Assembly: GCA_026008535.1 (NCBI GenBank)
Contig: BRKX01000006.1
Location: forward strand, 45,496,664 to 45,560,663
Source: Perilla frutescens
Lineage: Eukaryota; Streptophyta; Magnoliopsida; Lamiales; Lamiaceae
DNA length: 64,000 bases
Direction of reading: 5' to 3'
The position numbers and the translations under genes were made by a program. Of the stretch, positions 44,917-57,168 are shown in pieces. The notes below the pieces were generated by a model, which worked only from the letters and a program-made list of their open reading frames with translations, ran no database searches and was not told the origin of the DNA. Positions within the stretch are counted from its first letter, which is position 1, and each line of letters starts with the position of its first letter.

Positions 44917-46780
44917 CGAATTATGAGCAATTAGACTGGTCTGCTTGACAACCCATTACTTTTTCTGTGCAGGCTGCTTCCTTTGTTGAGTAGCTGATTT
45001 CTTCTGAGTGTTGCTGGAATGCTGAGCCACAAATATTCTCCTCATTCTTTTTAGATCAAAGAGATACTTCTCATAGTGTGGTCAAATGTGGCCTTTTTCC
45101 TCATAACAGTGACAAATGATTATTTTCATGTTGCCAGTATTAGTAGTCATCTTTTTGTTAATATTCTTCTGGATAGGCTTAACATTATTTTGTACATACA
45201 CTGTCTGGCTTGTACTGGCTTTGACAACCACTATCTTGGATTTTCCACCATTATATCCAAGACCTGGATGACTTTTTCTAGAATGTTCTAGGTTAGTAAG
45301 AATCTTATCAAGATTATCAGCTCAATTGTTCAGCATGCTAACATTCCTTTTGATGGACTTCAGTTCTGTAGTCAATTATTCAATATCCTTCTTCTGCTGT
45401 TGGATAATGGTCTTATGTTATCCATCAGACTTGATTAAATTCTCTTTTTCTTTGAGAAGATCTTTGTTGTGAGATTGTAGAGTTTTGTTAATCTCAGCTA
45501 CTTCAAGCCATTTTTCATACATCTCCTTGTATGTCTGAACAAACTCTTCATGACTGACATCATCATTGTCTAAGTCTTCTTCTTCTTCTGCAAGTTTGAA
45601 AGGATCCTGGAACTCTGAGACTTTTGCTGTAAAAAGGCATAGGTCTCTTCTTCTGATTCATTGCTACTTTCAGAATTATTATCACTAAGAGAGGCATTGT
45701 AGTTCTTTTTATTCTTCTTTAGAGTGTTGGCACATTCAGCTTGAATATGTCTAAAACCATCACACTCTCTGCACTGAATTCCTCTCTTTGTATTTGATGG
45801 TTGAAACTATTTCTGCTCACTGTTAGAGTTTCTATCTTGCTGAGAAGTTCCAGGTTGTTGTCTTCTGTTGTTTGACCTTCTCGAAGACTGTTTGTTTACT
45901 CTCTTAAGTATTCGGCTGAAGTTCTTGGTGATAAGGACCATATTATTCATTGTCTCTGAATCAAGTACAAATTTTTGTTTCTGTACATATTCAGGGACAT
46001 CCTCAGAAATTTCAGCTTTAAGAGCAATACCTTTCTTCCTTGAGCTGTTGTCTTCATCTTCCAGATTCATCTCGAACGTTCTCAATGATCCCATCAGTTC
46101 ATCAAGTCTCATACTCATGATGTCCTTGGCTTCCTCTATGACAGCAACTTTGTAGGCAAACTTCTTTGGAAGAGATCTGAGAACCTTCTTCACAAGTTTT
46201 TCATTGGTGGTAGGTTCTCCGAGAGCAAAACTTTCATTTGATATGCTCCTCAATCTGTCATTAAACTCACTAATGGATTCAGATTCTTCCATTCTGAGAC
46301 TTTCAAACTTTGAAGTTAGATTTTGAAGTCTTGACAGCCTCACAGAACTAGTCCCTTCAAAGTTAGTTTTCAGAATATCTCATGCAGCTTTTGCAGTCTC
46401 ACAGGTTGAGATTAGACTGAATGTCTCAAGATCCACTGCAGAGAATATTGCATTGAGAGTCTTAGAGTTGACATTGTACCAGTTCTTCTGTGGCACAATC
46501 TACTCTCCTTCTTCAATCTCCACATGTCTTCCTTCTTTAGTAACAGTTGGTTTTCCCATCCTTCAGTGACACTCTTCCATGCAAGTTCATCAAGTGATCT
46601 TAGAAACACCATCATCCTTGCTTTTCAGTAAGGATAGTTGTTACCTTCTAGCAGTGGTGGTCTGACCGTAGATCCTCCTTCTTTGATTGCACTCATGGCT
46701 GGAATGCAACCAAAATCTTCACGCAGATATGTAGCTTTTAGGATTCTTTTCACACTAACACCAAAGGCGACCCACTCTGG
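44917..46780 (-). pseudogene. Copia-3 gag
   Basis: A 178-codon frame (45807-46343) has LTSKFESLRMEESESISEFN and KLVKKVLRSLPKKFAYKVAV, then MRLDELMGSLRTFEMNLEDE, the UBN2-type gag core. Upstream blocks at 46412-46700 carry NAIFSAVDLETFSLISTCE and the DUF4219-like start. Downstream, zinc-knuckle and acidic coiled-coil remnants reach 44950 with stops. The gene is colinear with Copia-2 gag. Confidence 0.85.
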
Positions 46781-46787
46781 TACCAAT
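46774..46787 (-). other. Primer-binding site of Copia-3
   Basis: The minus strand reads ATTGGTACCAGAGTGG immediately after the LTR end ACTTCA (46788). It resembles the initiator tRNA-Met complement with substitutions, and fixes 46788-47743 as the 5' LTR. Confidence 0.8.
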
Positions 46788-47743
46788 TGAAGTTACATAA
46801 ACTGTGCGGTCATATTCATCATCATGTACTTGAACATTGTTGTGAACATGTAAGGTCAGAATATAAAAACTTAAGCAAATAAAGAACACGAGGTTGGTAA
46901 CTTGTTCAATCAATTAATCTCCATTAGTGGGACTTATCAAGTCTGTGAGAAACATTTACTACTCCATTTAATGGTTACAAAGGTTATTACACGAAGACTC
47001 CCATCACTCGACCCCTTTCCTACCCGATTCAACCTCTTTCACTAAACTGAATTGTGACCTCCCCTCACACCTAGAATCCTCCTAGTTCCCATAGAAAATC
47101 TCTCCTGAGACTCCTCTAAGTGTGTATGAAAGTAAGTTTCAAACACAAACTAGAAACACAATGATCTAACCGATCAAACCTAGTTTACCCGAATACTATA
47201 TGCTTCAAATGTGAAGTCTTTTAACTCTCAGCCCTTTAGTGTATTCGTAAAAATTCGTGTCACCTAAAATAGTCTGAATCCCAGGCTATTTATAAGAAAC
47301 AGTTATAGCCTAAACAAGGTATTCAAAAGTTCTAATTTGACTAGGATTTAACAAAGAAACAATTTCCTTAAATAAATCGAACTTTCCTAGTTTAGATGTC
47401 TTCCTTGAATAGAACTCCTTCTTTCCTTCTTGATCTTCATCATGAACAAGGCAGCTTCTATTCTGAAACGTCCATCTTGAATCTACAGCTTCAACTCCTT
47501 GAATCTTAGCATGGCACGTCTCTTGTGAACTCTCTGGACAACGATGTACATGATCATATCTCTGAACATGATTAAGTACATGACTTGATCTTTAATCAGA
47601 TTGGCAGCGGAATGTTCACAGAAATGTCCAGAACATGTTATTCGATCATGAATAATCAAAATCTTTTGTGTTCTTTTGAAATTACCATAATATATAAACA
47701 GATAATGACAATCGCGAACACCTTAGTGCAGATGGCACTAACA
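46788..47743 (-). repeat. 5' LTR of Copia-3 (956 bases)
   Basis: On the minus strand it starts TGTTAGTGCCATCTGC and ends TATGTAACTTCA. The TATA box TATAAATA (minus) is at 47287-47294. The target duplication half TATTT follows at 47744. It is the intact counterpart of 37175-37932. Confidence 0.88.
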
Positions 47744-48945
47744 TATTTAAAATAAGTATAGCTCCTAATTGAGATTAATAAACTTAAAAAATATGAACCC
47801 TAAAAACACAATATAAATTCCTAAAAAAATCTAAAAAATACTAAAAAGCCTTAAAAAAATATGAACCCCTAAAAAACCTAAACTCCTAAACTCTAAACAT
47901 TAATTGGAATGGAAAAAATACAATTTGAATTAAATAAACTCATATAACATAAGTGACAGACTCGTTACTTTTTAATGATATAAGTGATACTTTTTAATTT
48001 TGAGTGATATTTTTTAGTGTTAAGATTAATACTGATTTTTGATAAAAAAAAATTTACAGGTTAACACCAGTTAAATTAAGTTGACTCACATTGACCCCGA
48101 CCTATCTAATCAATGTACGAATCTCATTAGGCTTGTGTGATGTAGAAGAGAATTGGCCAATGCATAATCAAAAGCCATAATTTATCTCTTGAAACAATCG
48201 GAAGAGTCTACGGTGAAGTCAGTGCAGTTGCAGTTAGGCAAATCCACCGTACACGTGGCCTCATTTTTAAATTTAAAAAAAAGCAAAATATATATGTATG
48301 TTGTTTTCAAATACCCATTACTGTACGTATATCACTTTTTACCTATTGAGGCACTTACCTAATATATTATATCAACAGTTCATTCTTAGGAATCCAACTG
48401 GTGGTGCATGATAACTAATTATTTGCTATTCAATTATATTACTTCAATTAATACTGAATTATATATGTTTTTCAGTTATTATTGAATTATAATCTGCAAT
48501 TAATTATTTATATCTCTAAATTACCTTAATATATAACAAAATATGAAAATGATTTTGTTATATATGTTTGATAAAATATAATTTACTTGTCTTTAATATT
48601 AATTTTTTGCTTAAATTTTTTTCTGTATCGGACACAAGCATCGGTTGTTACTTAAATGAATTATTAGTCAATAATGGCTTGGATTTTTATATCCGTAAAT
48701 TATCATAATGTTACACAATTAATTTATCATGTTATACAAACGTTGGCAAACATTAAAATATATATGTTTCGTGCATTTCACTTTTTTCGTTAACATAACG
48801 CAAAAATTGTTGTTTTTTAATGTGCTTCTTTTTCAAAATCCAAGGAGAACAATAAACACTTTTTTAAATTTAGAATTCATCGCAGTATAAATAAAATTTA
48901 ATTTTTTTGGTGTTTTGAGACAAAAAAAAAGTTACAATTTGGATT
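47744..48945. other. AT-rich intergenic DNA, no gene seen
   Basis: Stops are dense in all frames. It contains scattered ACCCTAAA-like words (47780-47900) and one copy of a dispersed repeat (47951-48096, listed separately). Confidence 0.5.
47951..48096 (+). repeat. Dispersed repeat, copy 1 (GTGATACTTTTTA family)
   Basis: It shares with 58098-58281 the ordered words TTTTTAATGATA, GTGATACTTTT, AGTGATATTTTTTAGT, TTGATA/TTAATA-CTGATTTT and GTTGAC. No clear terminal repeats were found. It may be a remnant of a MITE or another non-autonomous element. Confidence 0.55.
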
Positions 48946-49108
48946 GGAAAGTTTTATGCTACCCAATGGGTAATACCTAATGTGGCACGATAGATCTATT
49001 GTGACACTTTCAAGTGTCACGATAGATCTATTAGGACATTTTGAGAGTGTCACAATAGATCTATTGTGCCACATTGGGTATTACCCATTGGGTAGCATAG
49101 AATTTTCC
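48946..49108. mobile_element. MULE-type hairpin MITE (163 bases) with perfect 9-base target duplication
   Basis: Flanks are ATTTGGATT at 48937-48945 and ATTTGGATT at 49109-49117. The ends GGAAAGTTTTATGCTACCC and GGGTAGCATAGAATTTTCC are near-perfect inverted repeats that extend about 65-70 bases each (through CCAATGGGTAATACC and AGATCTATTGTGACACT), so the element folds into one long hairpin. Nine-base duplications are the hallmark of Mutator-like transposition. No coding capacity. Confidence 0.9.
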
Positions 49109-49117
49109 ATTTGGATT

Positions 49118-52100
49118 AAAAGTGTTTTGACTCTCTTCTAATGAGTCCAAAAGTGAAATTTACCCCAGAACGACATATTCATCAAATGGTACAAAAATCG
49201 ATCCGAAACATCTGTGTTAAAACGAGAAAATTTGGGGATTATTTTGTAATTATTGACATGTTGGATTTTTTTTGTTAAAATGACTAAATATTGAGAATTA
49301 AGTTGTAAGTTGTCTTAACTCCTAATATGCTATCGATTATGATGTTTTACGAAATAATTCACGTAATTATTTTAATTAATGCATTTAATATATGATGGTG
49401 ATTATTTCAAATAATAAATTATGCAAAAATTCATATATTTATTCATTCGTGCTAATAGATTTTGAATGTTATTTATATAAAAAAATATGTTATTAAATAT
49501 AGCACAAATTAATTCTAAAATATAAAAAAAATGTCTGTCGGGGGAAAATAGAGAGAGACAAAAAAGGGTATTATAATTTTTTATTTTACCAAAACTAGAG
49601 ATTTAATTTTCTAAGAGAGATAAAGTTTTAGAGAACATCATTTTATAGAATTATATACATGAACTATATAAAATCATAAACACTTTAATATTTGTCAACG
49701 TCTGCATAATATTACAAATTAATTTTGTAATATTATGATAATTGATCATTACAAAATTAAATCCCATAATTGACTTACTGTGCATTTATATTTATTTCAT
49801 TTACTTGTGACTTCGATCGTGACTATATTCATTAACGTATACTAAATAAATAATTTCATATATGCCAATATTTTTTTATTCAAATAATTATATTTTGTAA
49901 CAAAAAATATGATTTGCCAATAAAATAAAATAATATAGATGTTCACTAATCGCCCAGTTAACTAACTATCGACGCTTGTGCCTGATACAAAAAATAATAA
50001 AGAAAAAAAATTTGAGCCTCTTGTATTTTCAAATGTATAAATTTTTTTTGGGATAATTATTTTCCAATTATGTACATGTAATAAATTATTTTTATTATAT
50101 GTTCAATTTTTTCAAATGATTTATTTACGTCTTAAATTGTTTCTAATATATTAGTTTTCTAAACATAAAGAAATAATATCAAATAATATTATAAATGTTA
50201 ACATAATTATTAATAGGGACCGCTCCACCTCCCGATGACTCACTGTTTAAATTTTGGGGAAAAAATTAAATAAGAAAATGCAACTGTACATTTAATTCAT
50301 AGGTAAGTGACAAAAATTAGAAGGATATAAATTCACAGTTCGGATTTTCAAACAATAACTGAGCATATTTTACTTTTTTTTTTCTATTTATATTGGACAC
50401 TTAGCAGCATATTAGAACAAAATATATTTACGCTGAGTTCACGGTGGACTTTTCCGAAACAATCCATAATTTCTTGACACCAAATTACAGCCTGGCTCAC
50501 ATCAACTCAATTTTAATGTTCAAGGTTTTTCTATTGGTTGTTAAAGAAATAAATCAACCGAGAATAAATGTCTTCATCTACTGCATTTCTGTGGGCCCAC
50601 AACAAAAGTCAAAGCACAACTCATAAAACTCCTTTTATTATTTTTAATTATTTAATGTCAGTCTAAAGTTCGATTCATTAATTAAGCTAAAGATTAGCAA
50701 CATATAATATAACTGATCTTGGTTAGGCTTATTTCAAGAACTCACGACATCGTGAAAAACTAACTTTTGTATATAATTTACAAAACAAAACTTCTCCAAC
50801 ATATCGGATGCACATAAACTTTATGTCAAATGGATTCCCCACCCCATCCTGATCCAAGTAAGAGAAAAGTATAATTTCGATTTTTGAATATTGAAAAATA
50901 TCACGTGGTAAATATTGTACAAAAAATGACAATATTTTATAATTATTATTATAATTCTTAAATTAAAAAAAGTATAACTTATAATATTGAAAAATATCAC
51001 TACTAGCAATAAAAAGTATAATAAACTAAAAGAATGTAGGTTGAATGCATCTTGATATACATATAACTTATTATATCTTGATGTTTTTTTTAACTCCCTT
51101 ACATATATGTGAATGATGATGATGATTAGGGTTCGAGATTAAACTTCAGGACTTAATTAGATCTCAACATTCAATAAATTATAATTCCTATCCTTTTATT
51201 TTGCTTTCAATTTTATGGCACAATTTAGTTCCGACATGTGTGATGTAATTTGTTAGAAGCTTATGTGTTTTCATGAACAAAAGGAGATTGTGCAATGTCA
51301 TATTTCCACGCGCCACTTGAAAAATCATAAACTTCTGACGAGTCATACCACACATTTGTTTCCAGAATTAATTTATGTGATATAATTGAACACGAAAAGA
51401 AAAGGTTGGATTTAGGGTTGAAATAAAATTGAAACATTGCAAAAAGCTTGAGATATAAATCATATAATATGGTATTAATCCAAAACTTCATGTTGATTTT
51501 ACTTGAACTTTTGAAATAATCTTGTTTAAGTAAAGAATACTTAATTTCTATGTTTAATTACACTTTGAAAGAGTCCATAAAATGTTTTACCAAGTCTTTG
51601 TAAGTTAATTCCCTCATTCAATCAAACAAAACAAAAACTCCCGTACATTTTATTATTACTATCCTTAATAATAATTTTAATTTTTAGTGATTATTGAGGA
51701 TATTAAAATGTGTGTACGTGTGTAGGTCTAGAGAAGAGAGGGGATATATGCATTAGAATAGAGAAAAGCAGGGAGACATGCATTGGAATTTTCTCTAATA
51801 GGCTCCAACTAAAAATGTTACGGTATAATATACTAAAATAGAATTCATAAATTAAAAAAATAAAAAATAAATAAAAAGAATAATGAACCTTTACCTTCTA
51901 GTTAGACTAGTAAATATATCAATTTTATAAGGAGATGCATTCATAATACAACAAAATAAAAAGATTATAAGAGTCTGAAGATGTAAAATAATTTCGCTTA
52001 ATTGATTGATGAATTTAAAACTAAATGAGAAATTGAGAATCCTAAAATTTAACTTGACATAATCAAAAACTGAGAAAACTAGTATGATTTTAAACCATTC

Positions 52101-52250
52101 AATATAACGCTGTAAACCCAACTCATTCCCAAAAAAATACTCTAAAATTTCCCCAATTTCATTCAGTTTGAATCCAAACAAAACCTGAATAACGAACTAT
52201 TGACTAAAAATAGTGTATAATAATACCTCATTTCGATTTCAAGAGACTGA
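49118..52250. other. AT-rich intergenic DNA downstream of the SR gene, no gene seen
   Basis: Many short frames were checked and none carries a recognisable domain. The words AATATTGAAAAATATCAC occur twice (near 50890 and 50985), a short local duplication. Nothing else was supported. Confidence 0.5.
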
Positions 52251-52338
52251 ATGATTTCAAAGGTGTTGAAAACATCTTCAAATTATCATACCAAATTCAC
52301 AACATATGCTCGTTTTAACTGCAAACAAACTATGCAAA

Positions 52339-55271
52339 TCAGGAACGCTCCCTACGCCTCCTATGGGTATTATCATCACCTGACCTCCTGCCATAAGGGG
52401 ACGGCCGTCGCCCTCTCCGTTCCCCGCGATCAGACAGAAGCCCCCTCCGTTCCCCGCGATCAGAATCTCTGTCGTTTCTACGCCGTGGTGAGTAGCTACG
52501 AGATCTTCGCCTGCTCCGATCACTTCCTGTGTATAAATTATAAGCAATTTTATTAGACAGAGGACTGATCTGACTGTTTTCAAGAAATTGACTACTATCG
52601 CAACGTATCTATCCTTGCCATGTATAAGCACAAATCGATACAATATGACTATAGAAGTAAAACACAAGGACCAAAGCAAACATTAATATTAGGGGTAGTC
52701 TCGTGTCAGATCTGTCTGACGGTCCATCCCATACCCCAATTCAGATATTGATTTGTTTTGTACATACATACAATTGCGTGTGAAATGCAAAGTGGATATG
52801 GATATGGATATTATCCAGCCGATTTTGACCAAGTTTTTAATATCATTCGGTCTTCTTTCATTTGCCTTTTTGTCATTTTCTCATCATACATGGAAAGTGT
52901 AGTTCAAAACATCAAATTCAAAGCAAACAGCAACTGGTTCACCTAGCTGAAGTAGTGAAACATTTTTGGACAAATTCAAAACATGTTGTACCTCGTTTAT
53001 CCCGGAGACCTTGATACTGCCCAGGAGTTGGAGTTCTCCCTCGTTTCCTTTTAGCCTACATGGATAAAGAAAATTGGAATTAACTTCACATGCAGGAGTT
53101 TTACGGAAGACGATCTTGCTTGCTATCATAAATTACAGTGTAAATTAATATCTAGGAGAGAAACTTGCCCAGGGATAAGGGCAAAACAAAAATTTTGCTA
53201 CCCATAAGATTTGATCAACGAAACTGGTGGTTACCCAGTATTGAGCAAAGCATATTTTGACATAATGACCACAAACCACAAATTGGAAGTGAAATAAGGG
53301 CAAAACAAAAAATTTGCTATCCATAAGATTTGATCAACGAAACTGGAGGTTACCCAGTACTGAGCAAAGCATATTTTGACATAATGACCACAAACCACAA
53401 ATTGGAAGTGAAAAATAATTAACTACCAATTTTTCCACATAAAGGATCTCTGTATCAGCGCCTCTTGAAATTAAATCTTTTTTGAGTAAGGCACACACCT
53501 TTACCATGACCATGGCAAGCAGTGCCAAAATATAAGGAATAACTCTGAAGCAGAAACAATTGAATAATATGTAATCAAAGTCATGCGACCCTCTCAACAA
53601 TAATCGGGATGGTACTAGGAGTTGAGGTGTCGGTGCACAGCGCATGTTGTCAAGGGGTTGGTTCAACTGTTAATATAGCTTAGAGTTTGAATTCGATGGA
53701 GATACACAGACCAGACCTGCTGCCAAACATAGCAGGCAACATTCTGAAGTTAATTAGTATTAGTATGATATATTAGTCATAGGACCACTATAAAGTCTCT
53801 TTACACAATACAAAAACTGTGGAAGAGCAATACCTTTTCAACTGTAATCAACCGGCCTTCCAGAACAGATCGATTCAGTTTCTCAACACACTTATCTGCA
53901 TCTTTGTTGGTCTCCATAGTAACAAATGCAAAACCACGGGACTCCTTACTATGAGGATCTCTGACCAGATGGCACTCAAGAACCTGAGATCAATGATGAT
54001 GAAGACAAAATCACTCAACAGGAAAGACAGACCATGAACCTGTACGTGAAGACGTTAATTCATATCTGCGTGTGATCATCAATATGAAGCTTCTAATTCA
54101 TATTGTACAGAATACTACTTGTATGGTGAACTAACAAGAATAAGGAGAAAAAATCAAGAAGCCCTTTCCCACATACTGTTTTCTAATAAGCACTTACTGT
54201 TGTGCAGCTCTCATATGAAGATTAGGTGATTTTGTGTACCCTATTTATTAAAACACATAGAGATACCTTGTACAATTTCTGTTGCCTAAGCACTATTTCA
54301 GGAAAATGTTAATGTTGTATAGGGATACATTTAGTGCCCAAGGTTTTAGCCTTGACTGCACTCAAAACAGAGATCCATAAATTTTTCTTTAGTACGAAAA
54401 ATCCATACAGTCCCTACATATACCATTCTCAATCAATCTAATGAGCTCAATGAGTGGGTAACACAAAACAGAATCAAGGGCCTTACCAAAGCCTAACTAA
54501 ATATCCGGTGTTTGATGTATAAAATGCATAAAGAAGCATACCTTTCCTTCACGGTTGAAAAACTTTTCAAGGTCAGTTTCAGTAACCCTTGTAGAAAGAC
54601 CAGTCACATAAAGGTTATTCCCGGGATTAGCAGCCTCCTCAGAATCGCAGCTCCTGAAAGTTTGTAATTTTAGCACAGCAAAATAATTTAGATATTCAAA
54701 CAATACATCTACATGTGTGTATTGCAGGTAATAGGATGGATATATTCAGAAGTGTTTCACCTTACATCTCAAATTTAATTAAGGAGAACATTACTTCCAA
54801 GAAAACATAAAAAAAAAAAAAGAAAAATAAAAATCTATGAAGGATGAAACAAATTTTTCAGTCGGTCCAAATATCAAGGCAACCAAGTTACAAACCATGT
54901 GCATGATGATTATTTAAGGAGAGGGAGGGGGGAACCACAATTCACTTTTTCTGACTTCTCCTTTCATGCTATTATTGAGAAGAATACTAACCAATATGAG
55001 CTTCTCCATATTCATAAGCAACCTCTCAACATCACAGGTTGATCAATCCATGATAAAACTCAAAAAACCCATACCTAGAACGACTTCTCCGAGATCTAGA
55101 TAATGATGGTGATCGTGATCTTGACCTTGACTTGCGACCTGTGTGTGGCTGTGAGGTTCTGGACAGTGATGCAACATAAGAATCAGCAAAAATGAAATTT
55201 TTATTATTAGACTACTTAATATGATAGCCAACGAAGAAACAATTAGAAATCCACCTTTCCTCTTTCGCCAT
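52339..55271 (-). CDS. RRM-containing serine/arginine-rich splicing factor, SR45a/Transformer-2 type (204 aa, six coding exons)
   Basis: Coding exons: 55255-55271, 55075-55158, 54542-54653, 53834-53983, 52992-53055 and 52339-52526, all with GT-AG introns. They total 615 bases, exactly 205 codons including TGA, in one frame, which strongly supports the model. The product has an N-terminal RS region (RKSRSRSRSPSLSRSRRSRS), one RRM with RNP2 NLYVTGLS and RNP1 RGFAFVTM (about residues 44-118), a TPTPGQYQG linker, and a C-terminal R/S-rich tail (RRRSRSYSPRRR, RRGRRPSPYGRR). This is the RS-RRM-RS layout of SR45a/Tra2 proteins, nuclear regulators of splice-site choice. It is short for that family (I recall Arabidopsis SR45a as nearer 400 residues), so alternative exons or isoforms may exist. 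Orthology to SR45a is inferred from layout only. Confidence 0.88.
53179..53413 (-). repeat. Tandem duplication of a 119-base unit inside intron 4 of the SR gene
   Basis: Units start GGGCAAAACAAAAA at 53179 and 53298 and run through GATTTGATCAACGAAACTGG and ACCACAAACCACAAATTGG. By eye there are only about five differences, so the duplication is fairly recent. It lies wholly in the intron at 53056-53833. Confidence 0.9.
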
Positions 55272-56094
55272 CTGCATAAAATCAAAGGAAGAGAAATAAA
55301 TAAATGACAAGAAAAGAAAACAATTCCGCAATAATAAACTTAAGTATTCCACAAATCTGACACAGAACAAAGCTTAATACTAGCAAGAACAAGGAGGACA
55401 CTTGGTTTAAATTCTTCAATGGCAATGCCAATGAGCATGAATGCATGATTGATTCTCCACTATAAAGTAATAAGATTAGGACCACATAATTTAATACCTA
55501 TATATTTATGGAGGCCCTAATTTTTTTCTTCAAAAAAAGATATTGTTTCGCAAAATGCCATATAGTGATTACAACTTCATTATTACTAACTTTTCATTAG
55601 CTCAACCATCTAAACACTACAACAACTTATCCTTAAATATAAACAAACACCGTATAATCTATAAAATATAAGATGCAGAAGCTTATAAGATTATTCATAT
55701 AAGCTTAGCTGAACACCCTCTAAAAGGAATAATCCCCCCCTTATGCATTCCCTAAAACCCAACAGACTATTAAGAAGGATTGCCTTATATCTAAATTCTG
55801 AGGGGAAAAAACCATCAAGCAAACATCATAAGAAATTGAAAACCCCTCAGAAGCAGATAATTGAAGACAAGAACACAATCCGGGGGTCACGAATCACAAT
55901 GCTAGAAAAATTCAATATCTCGTCGTTACTTAAAAAATACTAACAATCGTGCTTCTAAACCAAACTCAAGAAACAACATACTCGTAAATTTCGTCATCCA
56001 AAAACAATATAATGCTGAATCAATATTAAACGGGCAATTGTCTTTAAAAATTCAGAATTTACTCAATAAAAGTGTTGACAAAGCTGAAGCAAAC
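55272..56094 (-). other. 5'-UTR intron of the SR gene
   Basis: Donor CAAAG|GTTTGC at 56095/56094 and acceptor TTTATGCAG|ATGG at 55272/55271 bound an 823-base intron whose acceptor abuts the start codon. Start-proximal introns of this kind are common in plant SR genes. ORFs inside it are not coding. Confidence 0.6.
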
Positions 56095-56200
56095 CTTTGA
56101 TTAGAAAGAGAGGTATTCAAGCAACAATTGCTGAGAAGAGAAACTGGACAGACAAAAAAAGAAACCCTAAAACGGTGATTTTGAATTTCACGCGGTGTTC
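56095..56200 (-). other. 5'-UTR exon of the SR gene (approximate start)
   Basis: The minus-strand stretch contains AGGGTTTCTTTTTTTGTCTG and polypyrimidine runs typical of plant 5' leaders, and ends at the donor at 56095. The transcription start is not determined; about 56170-56230 is plausible. Confidence 0.45.
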
Positions 56201-56536
56201 TAACTAAAGCCGAAATTAGGGGCTGGAATGGAAGGGATGTTGACTGTCCGTTTCTATTTGGTTTTATAAATTTTTACTTCCCATGTTTTGAAGACTTACT
56301 TACATTTTTTTTTAATGTTTTTTTTTACTCACTCAGCCGATATGTACTGTTGAGTAGATTTGAATCTATGATCTTCAGTCTTTAAATAATCTCACTTCAC
56401 CACTTACTTTTTTTTTTATAATGTAATTAGTATTTGACCCGTGCCATGAAGTATCATATTTCACATATAAGATAATATTTTAGATCCTCTTATTTTTAAA
56501 ATTTATTTTGAATTGAATCCCTCTATTTTATTTGGT
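56201..56536. other. Promoter-proximal region of the SR gene
   Basis: This is AT-rich non-coding DNA upstream of the SR leader. No TATA box could be assigned with confidence. Confidence 0.35.
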
Positions 56537-57168
56537 AAAAATGAGGTTTTTGTACTATAAATTTAATTAAAATCAAGTACATGTTATGTGCCACCAATTT
56601 GGATAAAATATAGTGGGACTTGATTTTAACAAAATTGATATTACGGTTACCCAATTTGAAAACAAAAATAAATTTGATTTTTTTTAAAAATAAACAAATA
56701 AAATTGAAAAAATAATTAAATAAAAAAATTACTTAAAAAATTAAATATAAATAAAAAATAAATTTTATTAAAAAATTTAACATCATTATAATTTTTTTTT
56801 TTATTTTTTTGAAAAAAAATCAACAATAGTTTAAAAAAATGATTTTTAGTAATTGACATTTTTTATTTTATTTAACTATTGTTTCATTTTTTTAATTTAA
56901 TTTTTTTGAAAATTAAATTAAATTATAGCGGTTTATAAAAAATAATTTAATTTTTTTAAATTAAAATAAAAAAAGTCGAATAATAGTTTAAAAAAAAATG
57001 ATTTTTTAAATAAATTTTAAATATTTATTTATTTACTAAAAAATCAATTTTGATTTTTGTTTTTAAATTGGGATCCATGTACTATTAATTTTGTTAAAAT
57101 AAAGTCGTTCTGTTAACAGATCAAATGATTTGATTTTAATCAAAGTGTTAGCATAAGGACCTCATTTT
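56537..57168. repeat. AT-rich foldback element (about 630 bases)
   Basis: The outer words AAAATGAGGTTTTTGTACT (56538) and AGGACCTCATTTTG (57156) are inverted, as are ATTAAAATCAAG with TTGATTTTAAT, TTTTAACAAAATTGATATTA with ATTAATTTTGTTAAAAT, and CCCAATTTGAAAACAAAAAT with ATTTTTGTTTTTAAATTGGG. The arms are roughly 130-150 bases and imperfect, separated by A/T-only DNA. It lies between the SR and ARID genes. A decayed foldback transposon is likely; no target duplication was found. Confidence 0.65.

Larger units (their letters stand above)
37175..47743 (-). mobile_element. Copia-3 retrotransposon, carrying a nested Tat-like element and missing part of pol
   Basis: Outer ends are TGAAGTTACATAAAC (37175) and GGCACTAACA (47743), with flanks TACTT and TATTT (one mismatch). 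The 5' LTR is 46788-47743; the 3' LTR is 37175-37932 and then interrupted. Gag, protease, integrase and the first half of RT lie at 43010-46700 on the minus strand. RNase H and the rest of RT are missing: after about 43010 the RT frame stops and unrelated sequence leads into a truncated Tat-like LTR. The two LTRs look about 90% identical by eye. Confidence 0.85.

Noticed and set aside
52278..52679. 133-codon minus-strand frame rich in Gly (AGNGGGFCLIAGNGEGDG)
   Set aside because: It is a shifted reading of the Arg/Ser-rich last exon of the SR gene; the exon chain fixes the other frame.
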